Shown one piece after another: positions 55,069-64,000 of a DNA stretch of 64,000 nt; within the stretch, counting starts at the first letter, position 1; every line of letters begins with the position of its first letter. The DNA is from CANLBN01 sp034111645 (GTDB taxonomy: Bacteria > Pseudomonadota > Gammaproteobacteria > Pseudomonadales > Cellvibrionaceae): assembly GCA_034111645.1 (NCBI GenBank), contig JAWUWW010000050.1:62001-126000 (forward strand), written 5' to 3'. The position numbers and the translations under genes are program-made. The notes under the pieces were generated by a model. That model had not been told where the DNA came from and did no database searches. It worked only from the letters and a program-made list of their open reading frames with translations.

Positions 55069-56943
55069 TTAATAGCGTTTATGTGCTTCATTTTCTGGCA
55101 AATCCCATTGTTGTTGCTGATAAAGTCTTTTTCTTTTTTGAAACTCATACTCAAATTTTCGTTTCAATAAGCCGCTGGGATCGTCAGGTATTTTACGTAA
55201 TAATTGTTCGAGCTCTTGTTTTTCTTCATCGCTAAGATTATCAAAGTTACTTATTGTATTTTTATTTTTTTGATCATTGATATTTTTTTCGGCAGTATCT
55301 TCTTGGTGCTGACCTTCTTCTTTTTTCTCATCATTCTCATCTGTATTCAAATTGTCTTCTTTGTTACTATCACTTGTTTTAGACGATTCATTATCCTTAT
55401 CCGCGTCTGAGTTGCTTTTAGAGTCACTGCTTTGTTTATTATTAGCATTTGCATCATTATTTTTTGCGTTACTGTCTTCTTGTCCTTGTTTGTCGTCTTC
55501 TTTATTTCCATTTTTCTGTGATTGATCATTTTTTTCTTGTTGCTCTTGCTGCTTTTCATTATCTTCTTTTTCTTGAAGCAGTTTTTCAACTAGCTCTTTG
55601 TTCTTTTTGGCCTGAATTAATGAATTATCTATTGTAAGTGCTTGCTCATATTCGGCTATTGCATCTTCAAGCTGATTCAGCTGTGCATTTGCATTGCCAC
55701 GATTAAAATGACCGATAGCGCTATCATCTTGCTTAAATAACTCTAAGGCTTTTTCATAATCGCCTTTTTTATAGTAAGCGCTACCTTGCCATTGTAGGTC
55801 GTCAAAAAGCTTAACAGCCGAGTCATAGTTTTTTTCTTGCCAAGCATCTAAACCGCGCTCATTATTATTTTTCCATAGTGATTTATATTCCGATGCATAT
55901 AAATATGACGGCTGCATGATCAAGCTAGTAAAACCCATAAAGAAGATGCTGAGCAATAGTCCTCGCCTAAAGGCAAATAAAATAGGCGCGATTAATAATA
56001 ATATAAGCAGCTGGCCGGATTCAAACCAACGGTCACCGTTAATAATGTTTTCCTCTAGGTTATCATTATTAAAGCGTTGTTCGAGGTGGCTAAGGTAGAA
56101 TTCAATATCACTATTATCTGCCTGTATAGGTAAGTAATATCCGTTTGTCTGATCTGCCAATTTTTGCATCACATCACTGTTTCGTTGTGCAATTATGTTG
56201 GATTGTTGGTCATTTTGTAAAAATCCACCATTGTAGGGAATAGCTGCACCGGCGTCTGTTCCTATACCAATAATTGATAATTCTATATTGCTCGTTAAAT
56301 TGTTAATAATAGTATCAACGGCAGGCTCCGCAATATCATCTGTTACCATTAAGATCGAAGCTTTAGTGATTCGAGACGATTGAATTAAGTCTTTAGCAAG
56401 CTCTACGGCCATTTCTGGATTGCTACCTGGTAGCGGTAAAATACCCGGTGTTAAGGTAGCCAACAAATTACTTATCGTGCCGGTGTCATCTGTAAATGGT
56501 GTGACTGTATAGGCTTCGCCGGCATAAACAATGAGTGCCGTTAAACCATCTTTTCGCTGACGTAAAAAATCTTGAATTTTTAAATGAGCACGCACGATAC
56601 GCGAAGGTTTTATATCTTCGGCCATCATGCTGGGTGATAAATCTAATAAGATAACTACTGCTGATTCAGATTTAAAGACTGCGGTTGGTAATTTCTCCCA
56701 TGTTGGACCCGCTAGAGCAATAATAGAAATAAGCCAAGCGATTAATAAGCCAATTAATGGATAATGAGATTGTTTGGCTGTACTTTTGAGTGTTAAATGT
56801 TGGAGTAACTCACCGTTAATATGTGTCTCGAATCCCGTCTGTTGGATTTTTTTTTGCCATAATTTATAACTAAGCCATAAAATGGGCATAACGGCAAAAA
56901 GCCATAGTGGTCTTAAAAAATGAAAATCATCAAACCATTCCAT
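55069..56943 (-). CDS. BatB/BatC-like VWA and TPR membrane protein
   Basis: The 624-residue protein has two N-terminal membrane helices, a von Willebrand A domain with the metal site in LLDLSPSMMAED (DxSxS), a helix pair near 310-350, then TPR repeats (EKNYDSAVKLFDDLQW, AIAEYEQALTIDNSLIQAKKN). A very long polar tail rich in Asn, Asp, Lys, Glu and Gln (about 465-575) precedes a short conserved end. It thus combines BatB and BatC. It shares its first base with the stop of batA (56943). Confidence 0.87.
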   Translation of the reverse strand: MEWFDDFHFLRPLWLFAVMPILWLSYKLWQKKIQQTGFETHINGELLQHLTLKSTAKQSHYPLIGLLIAWLISIIALAGPTWEKLPTAVFKSESAVVILLDLSPSMMAEDIKPSRIVRAHLKIQDFLRQRKDGLTALIVYAGEAYTVTPFTDDTGTISNLLATLTPGILPLPGSNPEMAVELAKDLIQSSRITKASILMVTDDIAEPAVDTIINNLTSNIELSIIGIGTDAGAAIPYNGGFLQNDQQSNIIAQRNSDVMQKLADQTNGYYLPIQADNSDIEFYLSHLEQRFNNDNLEENIINGDRWFESGQLLILLLIAPILFAFRRGLLLSIFFMGFTSLIMQPSYLYASEYKSLWKNNNERGLDAWQEKNYDSAVKLFDDLQWQGSAYYKKGDYEKALELFKQDDSAIGHFNRGNANAQLNQLEDAIAEYEQALTIDNSLIQAKKNKELVEKLLQEKEDNEKQQEQQEKNDQSQKNGNKEDDKQGQEDSNAKNNDANANNKQSSDSKSNSDADKDNESSKTSDSNKEDNLNTDENDEKKEEGQHQEDTAEKNINDQKNKNTISNFDNLSDEEKQELEQLLRKIPDDPSGLLKRKFEYEFQKRKRLYQQQQWDLPENEAHKRY

Positions 56944-57953
56944 TAAATATCCACCCGTTTGTTGCTAATTGGGTAGGCTTTAAGCGCAGCAAGTAATATA
57001 GAAAGTAAAAAAGCGATAGCTAAAGGCCAATAAAAAAGCGCATAGGTTGGACGCAGCCATTGATCAACTTGAGTAATGGGCTCTAGTAAATCAAGTTCTT
57101 TATAGATATCATCAAGTGCTTCGGTTTCTCTTGCACGAAAATACTTGCCGTTAGTTTCTTGAGCTATATCGACTAGTGTTTTTTCATCTAATTGCGCAGA
57201 AGGATTTATTTTTCGAGGGCCAAAAAAGGTGCGTATCACCATTTCATCTGCACCAATACCTATTGTATAGATTTTCACATCGGTTTTTTTTGCCAGTTTT
57301 GCGGCTTGGAGTGGAGAGATCTCGCCAGCAGTATTGGCACCATCAGTTAATAATATAATTACGCGATTTTTTGAAGTGTCTAGCTCTTGCAGGCGCTTTA
57401 TCGATAACCCAATAGCTTCACCTATAGCCGTTTGTGGCCCTGCAAAGCCTAATTGGGTCTCCATTAAAAATTGCCCAACGGTTTTGGTGTCGAAAGTAAG
57501 AGGCGCTTGTAAATAAGCATTGCTACCAAACAAAACTAAACCGATGCGGTCCCCTTGCCGTCTTTTAATAAAATCTTTTAGTACATGCTTAACGGTTTCT
57601 AGGCGAGTCGCAGCTTTGCCATCGATAAACATGTCTTGCTGATCCATACTGTCTGAAATATCAACAGCAACTAACAAGTCACGACCTGATGAAGGCGCGG
57701 GAATAGGTTCTCCGGCCCACTGAGGGCGAGCAATAGCTGTTAATAAAAGTAACCAAATTATTAGTAATAAAATAAGATTAATTAAAAAATAAGTGGATTT
57801 TTTTATAAGGCTTGTATGTTTAATAAAAGATAATTGCTGATAAAAAGGTACGATGAGTGCACTTTTTTCTTTTGCTGCAGGCGATATAAATAAATAAATA
57901 AATAAAGGAAGCGGTAATAATAAAAATATTAACGGCCAAGCGAAGTGAAACAT
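56943..57953 (-). CDS. BatA-like VWA domain protein
   Basis: The 336-residue protein has N-terminal membrane helices (FAWPLIFLLLPLPLFIYLFI, then a second near 50-70), a VWA domain with VAVDISDSMDQQDM and LTDGANTAGEISPLQAA, and a C-terminal helix near 305-325. It overlaps its neighbours by single bases, so the operon is tightly coupled. Confidence 0.89.
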   Translation of the reverse strand: MFHFAWPLIFLLLPLPLFIYLFISPAAKEKSALIVPFYQQLSFIKHTSLIKKSTYFLINLILLLIIWLLLLTAIARPQWAGEPIPAPSSGRDLLVAVDISDSMDQQDMFIDGKAATRLETVKHVLKDFIKRRQGDRIGLVLFGSNAYLQAPLTFDTKTVGQFLMETQLGFAGPQTAIGEAIGLSIKRLQELDTSKNRVIILLTDGANTAGEISPLQAAKLAKKTDVKIYTIGIGADEMVIRTFFGPRKINPSAQLDEKTLVDIAQETNGKYFRARETEALDDIYKELDLLEPITQVDQWLRPTYALFYWPLAIAFLLSILLAALKAYPISNKRVDI

Positions 57954-58468
57954 TAAATTTTTCCTCCTTCGATTGATTGATTATACTTAGCAGGATAAAT
58001 TTTTGAGTGTTTTTTTATCCATGATTCAACTGCGGTATATAAATTTTCATTTTGTAACGTAAATATCTTTTTATATTGACTAGTAAGTATAAAAGTCTCG
58101 AGCTCACCATTAAATAATGGTTTAGGGGTTTGTTGATTTAAAAATATCAGCCATGCTTCACCGTGCAAAGAGTCGATATTTTTATTTGGATAGGCAGTAA
58201 TAGCTACACGCTTTAGACATTCAAGATATTTGATAGCAATATCAGATGTGCTCGAACTTTTTCTATATTTATTGAGTAAAGCTAAAGCTTCTCGACGATA
58301 AGCCCATTTTTTTTTATATTGACGATAAAAAATAATTACAGCAACTATTGCCAAAATACTCACTAATATTAATGCCCACCAACCGAAAGCAAGTGGCCAA
58401 AGCGAGACCCCTTGAGGTGTAATAATGTCCTCCGATGAAAGCAGCTTACTTTGCAATGAGCCCGACAC
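57953..58468 (-). CDS. DUF4381 domain protein
   Basis: The 171 residues show an N-terminal segment ending ITPQGVSLWPLAFGWW, one membrane helix (about 30-50) and a helical cytoplasmic domain. This is the small protein that usually lies between the DUF58 and VWA genes in moxR loci. It overlaps both neighbours by one base. Confidence 0.85.
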   Translation of the reverse strand: MSGSLQSKLLSSEDIITPQGVSLWPLAFGWWALILVSILAIVAVIIFYRQYKKKWAYRREALALLNKYRKSSSTSDIAIKYLECLKRVAITAYPNKNIDSLHGEAWLIFLNQQTPKPLFNGELETFILTSQYKKIFTLQNENLYTAVESWIKKHSKIYPAKYNQSIEGGKI

Positions 58469-59403
58469 TACTTGCCCCCTTTTTTTGACATGTCAATGTA
58501 ATCAGACAAGGGTAACGATATATCAACAATAATTAGCTTTATAGATAGGCGCCGACATAGGTTTTCAATTAAATTTTGCTTGTCCGTAAATTGTTGATAT
58601 TGGTTGTGTTGTAATTTTTTGTCGACTGAAATGGTCTTTTTTTCATAACCATTACTCAAGGTAATGTTTTCTATTGACGGTAATTTTTTTTCAAGAGGAT
58701 CAATTAACCAATAGAGAGCCAGTGAATGTGCGCGCGATAATTGGTGTAATATTTTTTCACAATCCATGTCTAGATCATAGCAATCACTAATGATAATGCA
58801 CTCTGTTCCACTATGAGTAATATGTTGCAGCTGCTTTAAGCCTTGAGAAAAACTTGGCTCAACGTGAGCAGAATTAATATCTATTATATGGTTATGATCA
58901 CTTAAAAGTTTTAACCAACGGTTAACCGCTTTATTTGAGCGAGCAGGGCGTATCTCTTGGATATTGAAAGAACCTAAAACTAAACCACCGGCCCTGTCGC
59001 CGCGGTTAAGTGTTGACCAATTAATGAGGGCTGATAAATGACATGCATAAACAGATTTAAAGCAATGATGGCTGCCAAAAAATGATGATCTACGTTGATC
59101 CACAAATGTAATGACCGGCTTTTCTTTTTCATCGCGATAACATTTTGTATGTGTAACTTGCTTACGTGCTGTGACTCTCCAATCAATGTTTCGAACATCG
59201 TCACCCGCTTGATATAGACGCACTTCTTCAAATTCCATGCCGCGACTAACGGCACGGCTGTGGTGTTGGCCGCTACCAATAGCGGTGCTCATTTTTTTAG
59301 AAAATTTTAGGTGTGGCTTTGCAATTAGGCGCATCTGCTGTAGATCGCTTAACGCTACAAGTGCACCCTTTGGCTGATAATTAAGAGATATTGCTGTTGT
59401 CAT
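58468..59403 (-). CDS. DUF58 domain protein
   Basis: The 311-residue protein carries the DUF58 signature GMEFEEVRLYQAGDDVRNIDWRVTARKQ, a VWA-like fold that acts with MoxR ATPases. There is no membrane segment. It follows moxR by one base and overlaps the DUF4381 gene by one. Confidence 0.92.
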   Translation of the reverse strand: MTTAISLNYQPKGALVALSDLQQMRLIAKPHLKFSKKMSTAIGSGQHHSRAVSRGMEFEEVRLYQAGDDVRNIDWRVTARKQVTHTKCYRDEKEKPVITFVDQRRSSFFGSHHCFKSVYACHLSALINWSTLNRGDRAGGLVLGSFNIQEIRPARSNKAVNRWLKLLSDHNHIIDINSAHVEPSFSQGLKQLQHITHSGTECIIISDCYDLDMDCEKILHQLSRAHSLALYWLIDPLEKKLPSIENITLSNGYEKKTISVDKKLQHNQYQQFTDKQNLIENLCRRLSIKLIIVDISLPLSDYIDMSKKGGK

Positions 59404-59404
59404 T

Positions 59405-60349
59405 TTATGCGATAGAGACTTTTTCCAATATACGATGAATTACTTGATCTTTAGTAATGCCTTGGGCTTCAGCTTCGAAGCTCAATAATAAACGATGTCT
59501 AAATACATTATAAATAACAGCGTGAATATCATCGGGCGTTACAAAATCATTACCTTGAATAAAGGCGTGCGCTTTTGAACATCGATCAAGACTTATTGTG
59601 GCGCGTGGGCTAACACCATACTCAATCCATTGTGCTAGTTCTTTATCGATTTTAAGGGGGTTACGGGTAGCCATTGTCAATTGCACTATATAATTATCGA
59701 TGGCTTCAGCAGTATGTACATTGCTAACCGCTTGCCGTGCGATCATTAAATCTTTTTGACTAATTACCGAGGGTGGCGAATTATCTTGTGTCTTTTCTGT
59801 GCGAACAAGTTGCAATATTTCGGCCTCAGATTGCGCATTAGGATAGTCAACATTGACATGCATTAGAAAGCGGTCTAATTGTGCTTCGGGTAGAGGATAT
59901 GTGCCTTCTTGTTCAAGCGGATTTTGTGTCGCCATGACTAAAAAGAGCTCGGATAGTGGGTATGTTTTATTTCCAACGCTGACTTGTTGCTCACCCATTG
60001 CCTCAAGTAATGCTGATTGAACCTTTGCCGGCGCTCGGTTAATTTCGTCGGCTAAGACCAAATTATGAAAAATAGGTCCCGCTTGAAATTCAAAACTATG
60101 GTCATGTGAGCGATAAATATCCGTTCCGGTAATATCGGTAGGCAGTAAATCGGGTGTAAATTGTATACGTTGAAAGTCACCTTCAATGCCTAACGCAAGT
60201 GTTTTAATGGCTTTAGTTTTGGCGAGACCAGGAGCTCCTTCGACTAATAGATGACCATCGGCTAAGAGTGCTATTAATAAACAATCAATTAATTCAGACT
60301 GTCCAATAATTTGTTGTTGAAGCCAAGTTCTTAGAGATGTTAAAAGCAT
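59405..60349 (-). CDS. MoxR family AAA+ ATPase
   Basis: The 314-residue AAA+ protein has Walker A GAPGLAKT, Walker B LVLADEINRAP, sensor NPLEQEGTYPLPEAQLDRFLMHV, and a C-terminal lid with GVSPRATISL. MoxR proteins act as chaperones for VWA-domain proteins, which fits the bat genes downstream. ATG 60349 is used; an in-frame TTG at 60382 adds 11 residues and neither has a good ribosome site. Confidence 0.94.
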   Translation of the reverse strand: MLLTSLRTWLQQQIIGQSELIDCLLIALLADGHLLVEGAPGLAKTKAIKTLALGIEGDFQRIQFTPDLLPTDITGTDIYRSHDHSFEFQAGPIFHNLVLADEINRAPAKVQSALLEAMGEQQVSVGNKTYPLSELFLVMATQNPLEQEGTYPLPEAQLDRFLMHVNVDYPNAQSEAEILQLVRTEKTQDNSPPSVISQKDLMIARQAVSNVHTAEAIDNYIVQLTMATRNPLKIDKELAQWIEYGVSPRATISLDRCSKAHAFIQGNDFVTPDDIHAVIYNVFRHRLLLSFEAEAQGITKDQVIHRILEKVSIA

Positions 60350-60484
60350 AATTGTCGTTTCATTTAGTGTGTTTTTAATCAAAAAGTATTTATCTACAAA
60401 TAATTAATCGTTAATAAGTTAATAGTCTACAAATAAAGTTATAAATGTTGTTTTATTTTCATTTTTAAAAAAATGAAATGTAAA

Positions 60485-61123
60485 TTAATGCAATTTATGC
60501 TGTTGTACTTCTTTTTGTAAGGACTGAGCAATTGTTAAAATAGCGGTGCGTTGATAGATAGCTTTAAGACGATTACCTCCTAATTGTCGCCATAATACCG
60601 CTGAGCGAACACCCGCAAATAATAGAGTTCTTATTTGGTTCGCAATACGTGGTTGTTGTAAAAATTGATACTCACCCATAACCTGTATACGAAAGCTGAA
60701 GGTGCTAATCGTGTCTGTGTAAATATCCGCAAGTCCTGCAATGACGTTTTCGTGTGTAATCGAAAAATGGTCAACCTGCAGACGACTTTTATCAAGCCTT
60801 TTGGCAATGATGTCTAACATTGAATTGTTTTTACTCAATTGCTTTTGCAAATGCAAAATCCCCATAACATAACGAATACAATCACTACTACGCTTGGGGC
60901 TTCTACTTAGATTAGCAATTAGAAATGACAAACCGGTATCCAATTGTTGGATGCCACCGTAAACCTCTAAGGTATCGGCAGGGTTTTGATTAAATAAACT
61001 GTTAACAGCGACTTCAAAATCACTTGAGTTTACCTGACCGGTTTTGGCGAGTAGCTCTACACAAGCCGAAAATTGAAACATTGCTGCAAGGGCAATAGTT
61101 TGCCCTTTGAGGTCATTAGCCAA
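60485..61123 (-). CDS. hflD: High frequency lysogenization protein HflD homolog
   Basis: The 212-residue all-helical protein matches HflD in length and pattern: GQTIALAAMFQFSACVELLAKTG, NPADTLEVYGG, LSFLIANLSRSPKR and RTLLFAGVRSAVLWRQLGG. It is a peripheral inner-membrane protein known in E. coli for phage lambda CII control. It follows mnmA by 58 bases in the usual order. purB, its common downstream partner, is elsewhere. Confidence 0.94.
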   Translation of the reverse strand: MANDLKGQTIALAAMFQFSACVELLAKTGQVNSSDFEVAVNSLFNQNPADTLEVYGGIQQLDTGLSFLIANLSRSPKRSSDCIRYVMGILHLQKQLSKNNSMLDIIAKRLDKSRLQVDHFSITHENVIAGLADIYTDTISTFSFRIQVMGEYQFLQQPRIANQIRTLLFAGVRSAVLWRQLGGNRLKAIYQRTAILTIAQSLQKEVQQHKLH

Positions 61124-61181
61124 AAAAATCTCCTTTTTATACTGCTTTAAATAATTCTATAGATAGTATTTTAACCATTTA

Positions 61182-62420
61182 TTAATGACGACTTTGAATA
61201 ACTGCACCTCCTAAGCAAACGTTATCATCATAAAATACAATCGATTGGCCAGGTGTAATCGCACGTTGTGGCTTATCAAATGTTACTTGTAGGACAATAT
61301 TTTCTGAGACTTGTTGTTTTTCAATGAGTTTGTTTTCTTTAACAATAACGGCTACTTCGCAGTCTTGATCTGTTTGTCGATAGCGTATTTTTGCTTTGCA
61401 GCGAAAACGTGTTTTGTTGCCCGACGAGGTAATCCAATGAACTTGATTAGCTTCTAGCTGACGATGATATAGCAAAGGATGATCTGCCCCTTGAACAATT
61501 AATAATTCATTTTTGGCTAGATTTTTATCGGCAACATACCAAGGTGCATCACCTGCATTCTTAACACCGCCAATACCTAAGCCTTGGCGCTGACCAATAG
61601 TATGGTACATTAATCCTTGATGCTCACCGATAATATCACCTTTGTCAGTGACTATATTGCCTGGTTGTGCAGGCAAGTAGGTTTGTAAAAAGTCTTTGAA
61701 GCGACGTTCACCAATAAAGCAGATACCGGTACTGTCTTTTTTGTTATGAGTGACTAGGTCATTTTGTTCAGCCAAAGCCCGAACAGCTGGCTTTTCTAGC
61801 TCTCCAACAGGAAACAAAGTCTTAGCGAATTCTTGACTACCCACAGCATGTAAAAAATAGCTTTGGTCTTTATTACTATCTAAACCCTTCAGGAGATAAG
61901 TCTTTTGTTCTTTATCTTGTCGACGAGCGTAGTGGCCTGTTGCAATTAAATCTGCTCCTAAAAGTTGAGCATATTCTAAGAAAACTTTAAATTTTATCTC
62001 ACGATTACAGAGTATGTCAGGATTAGGGGTGCGGCCCGTCTTATATTCGTGTAAAAAATACTCAAACACATTATCCCAATATTCAGCAGCAAAATTAGCG
62101 GTATGAAGCTTAATACCTAATTTATCGCAAACCATTTGCGCATCTGCTAAATCGACTTTGGCTGTACAATACTCAGTATCGTCATCCTCATCCCAGTTCT
62201 TCATAAAGAGGCCTTCAACTTGATAGCCTTGCTGAAGGAGTAAGAGGGCGGCTACTGATGAATCGACACCTCCAGACATACCTACAATGACTTTATTGTG
62301 CTTTGCATCTCCGTGCTGAGAACTTTCGTTCGTAGTACCCTCGTTTTTAGCACTATTAAGAAGTGAATTCATAGATTTGATCAATAAGTAGACGATTTTT
62401 AAAAGATTGAAATTACGCAT
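61182..62420 (-). CDS. mnmA: tRNA-specific 2-thiouridylase MnmA
   Basis: MnmA thiolates U34 of tRNA for Lys, Glu and Gln. The protein has the PP-loop GMSGGVDSSVAALLL, GLFMKNWDEDDDTEYC, catalytic Cys in NPDILCNREIKF and the partner Cys in DSTGICFIGER, plus HTIGQRQGLGIGG. The frame from 62420 has about 45 residues before the PP-loop domain, longer than usual; ATG 62372 is a reasonable alternative. No ribosome site decides the start. Confidence 0.96.
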   Translation of the reverse strand: MRNFNLLKIVYLLIKSMNSLLNSAKNEGTTNESSQHGDAKHNKVIVGMSGGVDSSVAALLLLQQGYQVEGLFMKNWDEDDDTEYCTAKVDLADAQMVCDKLGIKLHTANFAAEYWDNVFEYFLHEYKTGRTPNPDILCNREIKFKVFLEYAQLLGADLIATGHYARRQDKEQKTYLLKGLDSNKDQSYFLHAVGSQEFAKTLFPVGELEKPAVRALAEQNDLVTHNKKDSTGICFIGERRFKDFLQTYLPAQPGNIVTDKGDIIGEHQGLMYHTIGQRQGLGIGGVKNAGDAPWYVADKNLAKNELLIVQGADHPLLYHRQLEANQVHWITSSGNKTRFRCKAKIRYRQTDQDCEVAVIVKENKLIEKQQVSENIVLQVTFDKPQRAITPGQSIVFYDDNVCLGGAVIQSRH

Positions 62421-62603
62421 AAAGCTAAAGACGATAATTATAATTCAATTAGGTCCCTGTTTTACATAATATTATGGTTTTACAAAATATTACGATAAGG
62501 ATCATTGTAATGGTTAATGACCAATAAAACGTCATCTTAAAAAGATAAGTAATGAATGGTGTATTTTTGATGAGTCATAAAAAATGTCACTTATAATCAG
62601 ATG

Positions 62604-62725
62604 CTATGATCATGCTCATAACGATGATCATAAATCTATGATTTATCAAAGAATAAAGCAGCACTAATAATTTTTTTTGAAAGGTATATTTAGCAGCTTC
62701 CATTTAGAGAAGCCGCTAATTTTTT
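62604..62725 (+). ncRNA. Candidate small RNA (speculative)
   Basis: A putative promoter (TATAAT at 62592-62597) and an intrinsic terminator ending at 62725 would define a transcript of about 120 bases with no ORF. The interval has ATCAT-rich inverted segments. No RNA family is recognised. Confidence 0.25.
62690..62725 (+). terminator. Intrinsic terminator, plus strand, with no plus-strand gene upstream
   Basis: TTAGCAGCTTC (62690-62700) and GAAGCCGCTAA (62709-62719) pair with one A-C mismatch around 8 bases, followed by six T (62720-62725). Confidence 0.6.
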
Positions 62726-62798
62726 AATGAATTTTTTATATTTATTGGAAGTCAATAGGGCAGATAACGATATTATGTCTATGGTTAATCGACTTACA

Positions 62799-64000
62799 TT
62801 ATTCGCTTTTAAATTGATTGATAAGAGCTTTAAGTTTAGACGTTGCCGATGAAATATTTTGACTGTTTTGTTCTACAGCGGTTGAACTTTTTTGATTTTC
62901 TTCTGATACAGTATTAACGTCATTAATTAAATTTTTAGCACTATTGCTAGCTGTATTTTGTACTTGATCACTTTTAGATATTTGTTTATTTATTTCTGTA
63001 ATATTAAGAATTTCTTGTTGAATATGCAGTAAAGATTGATTAGCTTTTTCTGCCTCTTGCACAGATAGTTCAACTGATTCATTGCCAAGTTTCATAGCAT
63101 TAACAGCTGCGCGAGCATTTTTTTGTAAGGTTTCGATGATGCTGTTGATTTCTAGGGTTGACTCTTGGGTACGGCTAGCTAATGCACGAACCTCATCAGC
63201 TACAACAGCAAACCCACGCCCCTGTTCGCCGGCACGTGCCGCCTCGATAGCAGCATTAAGAGCTAATAAATTTGTTTGTTCTGCAATAGCGTTAATAACA
63301 CCAACGACAGATCCAATAGTTTTACTAGTCACTTCAAGATCATTAATGGTTTGACTTGCTTCATCAACATTTTTGACGACATTAAAAATTGATGTTTTTG
63401 TTGCTTCCATGACGCTTACTCCATTGGCAGATGCGGTCGCTACGCTATCAGCAGTCTTTTCAGCATTGATAGCAAAGCCGGCAACGTTTTCAGCTAGTGC
63501 ACTAATTTCATTCATAGAAATAGTAACTTTTTTAATTGTTTGCTGTTGATGTGTTGCACCTTTTGAGTTCTCGGTAGAAATATTTTTCATCTGCTGTGAA
63601 GTGTTCTCTAATTGAATAGCCTCTTGTTTTATATCAAGAATAACCGACTGCACTTTTTTAGTGAAAGTATTAAACCATTTAGCGAGTTCGCCAATTTCAT
63701 CATTGCGTGTCTCGTCAAGCCGAGCAGTCAAATCACCTTCGCCTTGAGCGATATCCTTCATTACTTCAACAGTTTTATTTATCGGAGCTACTAGGCTTCT
63801 TGAAAATAGAAGCGTTGCAAAAACACTAGCTACAATAACAATAAGTGCTGTAATAATTGAGCTATAGGTTAATTCTTTAGATAATGCAGCAGCTGCCTGA
63901 GTTGCTTCTTTATAATTTATTTGGCTTATAATTGCCCATTGGTTATCAAATACTGTAATCGGTGAGTAACTTGATAATACTTCATCTCCGGTATAGTTTT
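62799..64000 (-). CDS. Methyl-accepting chemotaxis protein, N-terminus beyond window
   Basis: The frame is open from 62799 to the window end, so the start lies outside. From the window edge inward it shows the end of a Cache-type periplasmic sensor (VFDNQWAIISQINYKEA), a membrane helix (SIITALIVIVASVFATLLF), a HAMP domain (PINKTVEVMKDIAQGEGDL) and a cytoplasmic signalling domain. The hairpin tip EAARAGEQGRGFAVVADEVRALA is intact. It passes attractant or repellent signals to CheA; the ligand is unknown. Confidence 0.92.
   Translation of the reverse strand, partial: NYTGDEVLSSYSPITVFDNQWAIISQINYKEATQAAAALSKELTYSSIITALIVIVASVFATLLFSRSLVAPINKTVEVMKDIAQGEGDLTARLDETRNDEIGELAKWFNTFTKKVQSVILDIKQEAIQLENTSQQMKNISTENSKGATHQQQTIKKVTISMNEISALAENVAGFAINAEKTADSVATASANGVSVMEATKTSIFNVVKNVDEASQTINDLEVTSKTIGSVVGVINAIAEQTNLLALNAAIEAARAGEQGRGFAVVADEVRALASRTQESTLEINSIIETLQKNARAAVNAMKLGNESVELSVQEAEKANQSLLHIQQEILNITEINKQISKSDQVQNTASNSAKNLINDVNTVSEENQKSSTAVEQNSQNISSATSKLKALINQFKSE

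Larger units (their letters stand above)
62421..62798. other. 378-base intergenic region with a plus-strand terminator
   Basis: No ORF is supported. On the plus strand there is a TATAAT hexamer (62592-62597) with TTGATG 19 bases upstream, and a good intrinsic terminator at 62690-62725. Both flanking genes run on the minus strand. Confidence 0.6.

Noticed and set aside
55204..55637. Frames opposite the charged tail of the BatB-like gene.
   Set aside because: They arise from the repetitive Asn/Asp/Lys/Glu codons and give hydrophobic, low-complexity products with no motif.

Overview
The window is AT-rich chromosomal DNA of a gammaproteobacterium. The gene orders rnhA-dnaQ after a YafS-type methyltransferase, nadK-phosphatase-rhomboid-yeaC-pepN and prpE-gntR-prpBC-acnD-prpF recall the Pseudomonadales/Cellvibrionales and related marine groups. 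I see no rRNA, tRNA, prophage, CRISPR array or complete insertion sequence. Assignment to a marine, possibly host-associated lineage is inference. It rests on low GC, a taurine-dissimilation locus, and several broken genes.

Layout. 1-9.1 kb: partial pabB, a frameshifted small Rieske protein, purB, the large NAD-dependent glutamate dehydrogenase, a DUF2835 protein and a PilU-like ATPase lacking its N-terminal domain. 9.1-18.8 kb: methylcitrate (propionate) pathway prpE-gntR-prpB-prpC-acnD-prpF, with two copies of one perfect palindrome upstream that are probably the GntR operators. 18.9-26.2 kb: a CHASE-GGDEF-EAL protein, a DCC-family protein, then three consecutive damaged genes (an EamA transporter, a DUF3365/haem-c HAMP sensor, and a Ser/Thr kinase with an in-frame TAG in its C-terminal tail), then an orphan ATP-grasp enzyme. 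26.4-38.9 kb: a sulfonate locus with taurine:pyruvate aminotransferase (tpa), a cytoplasmic SoeABC-type sulfite dehydrogenase, a SulP transporter, an SLC13/RCK_C transporter and a TauR-like MocR regulator. 38.9-44 kb: an FAH-family hydrolase, a 139-bp MITE with a 5-bp target duplication, a tiny acidic ORF, a coiled-coil gene broken twice, a PLP desulfhydrase/deaminase-like protein and a double-cNMP/rhodanese protein. 44-53.3 kb: housekeeping genes (DUF1853, nadK, phosphatase, rhomboid, yeaC, pepN, methyltransferase, rnhA, dnaQ). 53.3-60.4 kb: a moxR-DUF58-DUF4381-batA-batB-batD operon on the minus strand. 60.5-64 kb: hflD, mnmA and a partial chemotaxis receptor.

How the genes work together. 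Two catabolic modules stand out. The prp operon turns propionate into pyruvate and succinate by the AcnD/PrpF variant, with no PrpD. The tpa-soeABC-transporter-tauR block fits removal of the taurine amino group to give sulfoacetaldehyde, then oxidation of the released sulfite to sulfate and its removal from the cytoplasm. The desulfonating enzyme (Xsc) and a taurine importer are not in this window.

Several genes restore a full family-like protein if one base is added or removed, and two more carry in-frame TAG codons. This is either real gene decay or sequence error, and only read-level data can decide. No wholly unknown multi-gene system is evident. The best candidates for follow-up are the sulfonate locus with its regulatory repeats, the DUF3365 sensor/kinase pair, the MITE, and the short acidic ORF beside a perfect hairpin.
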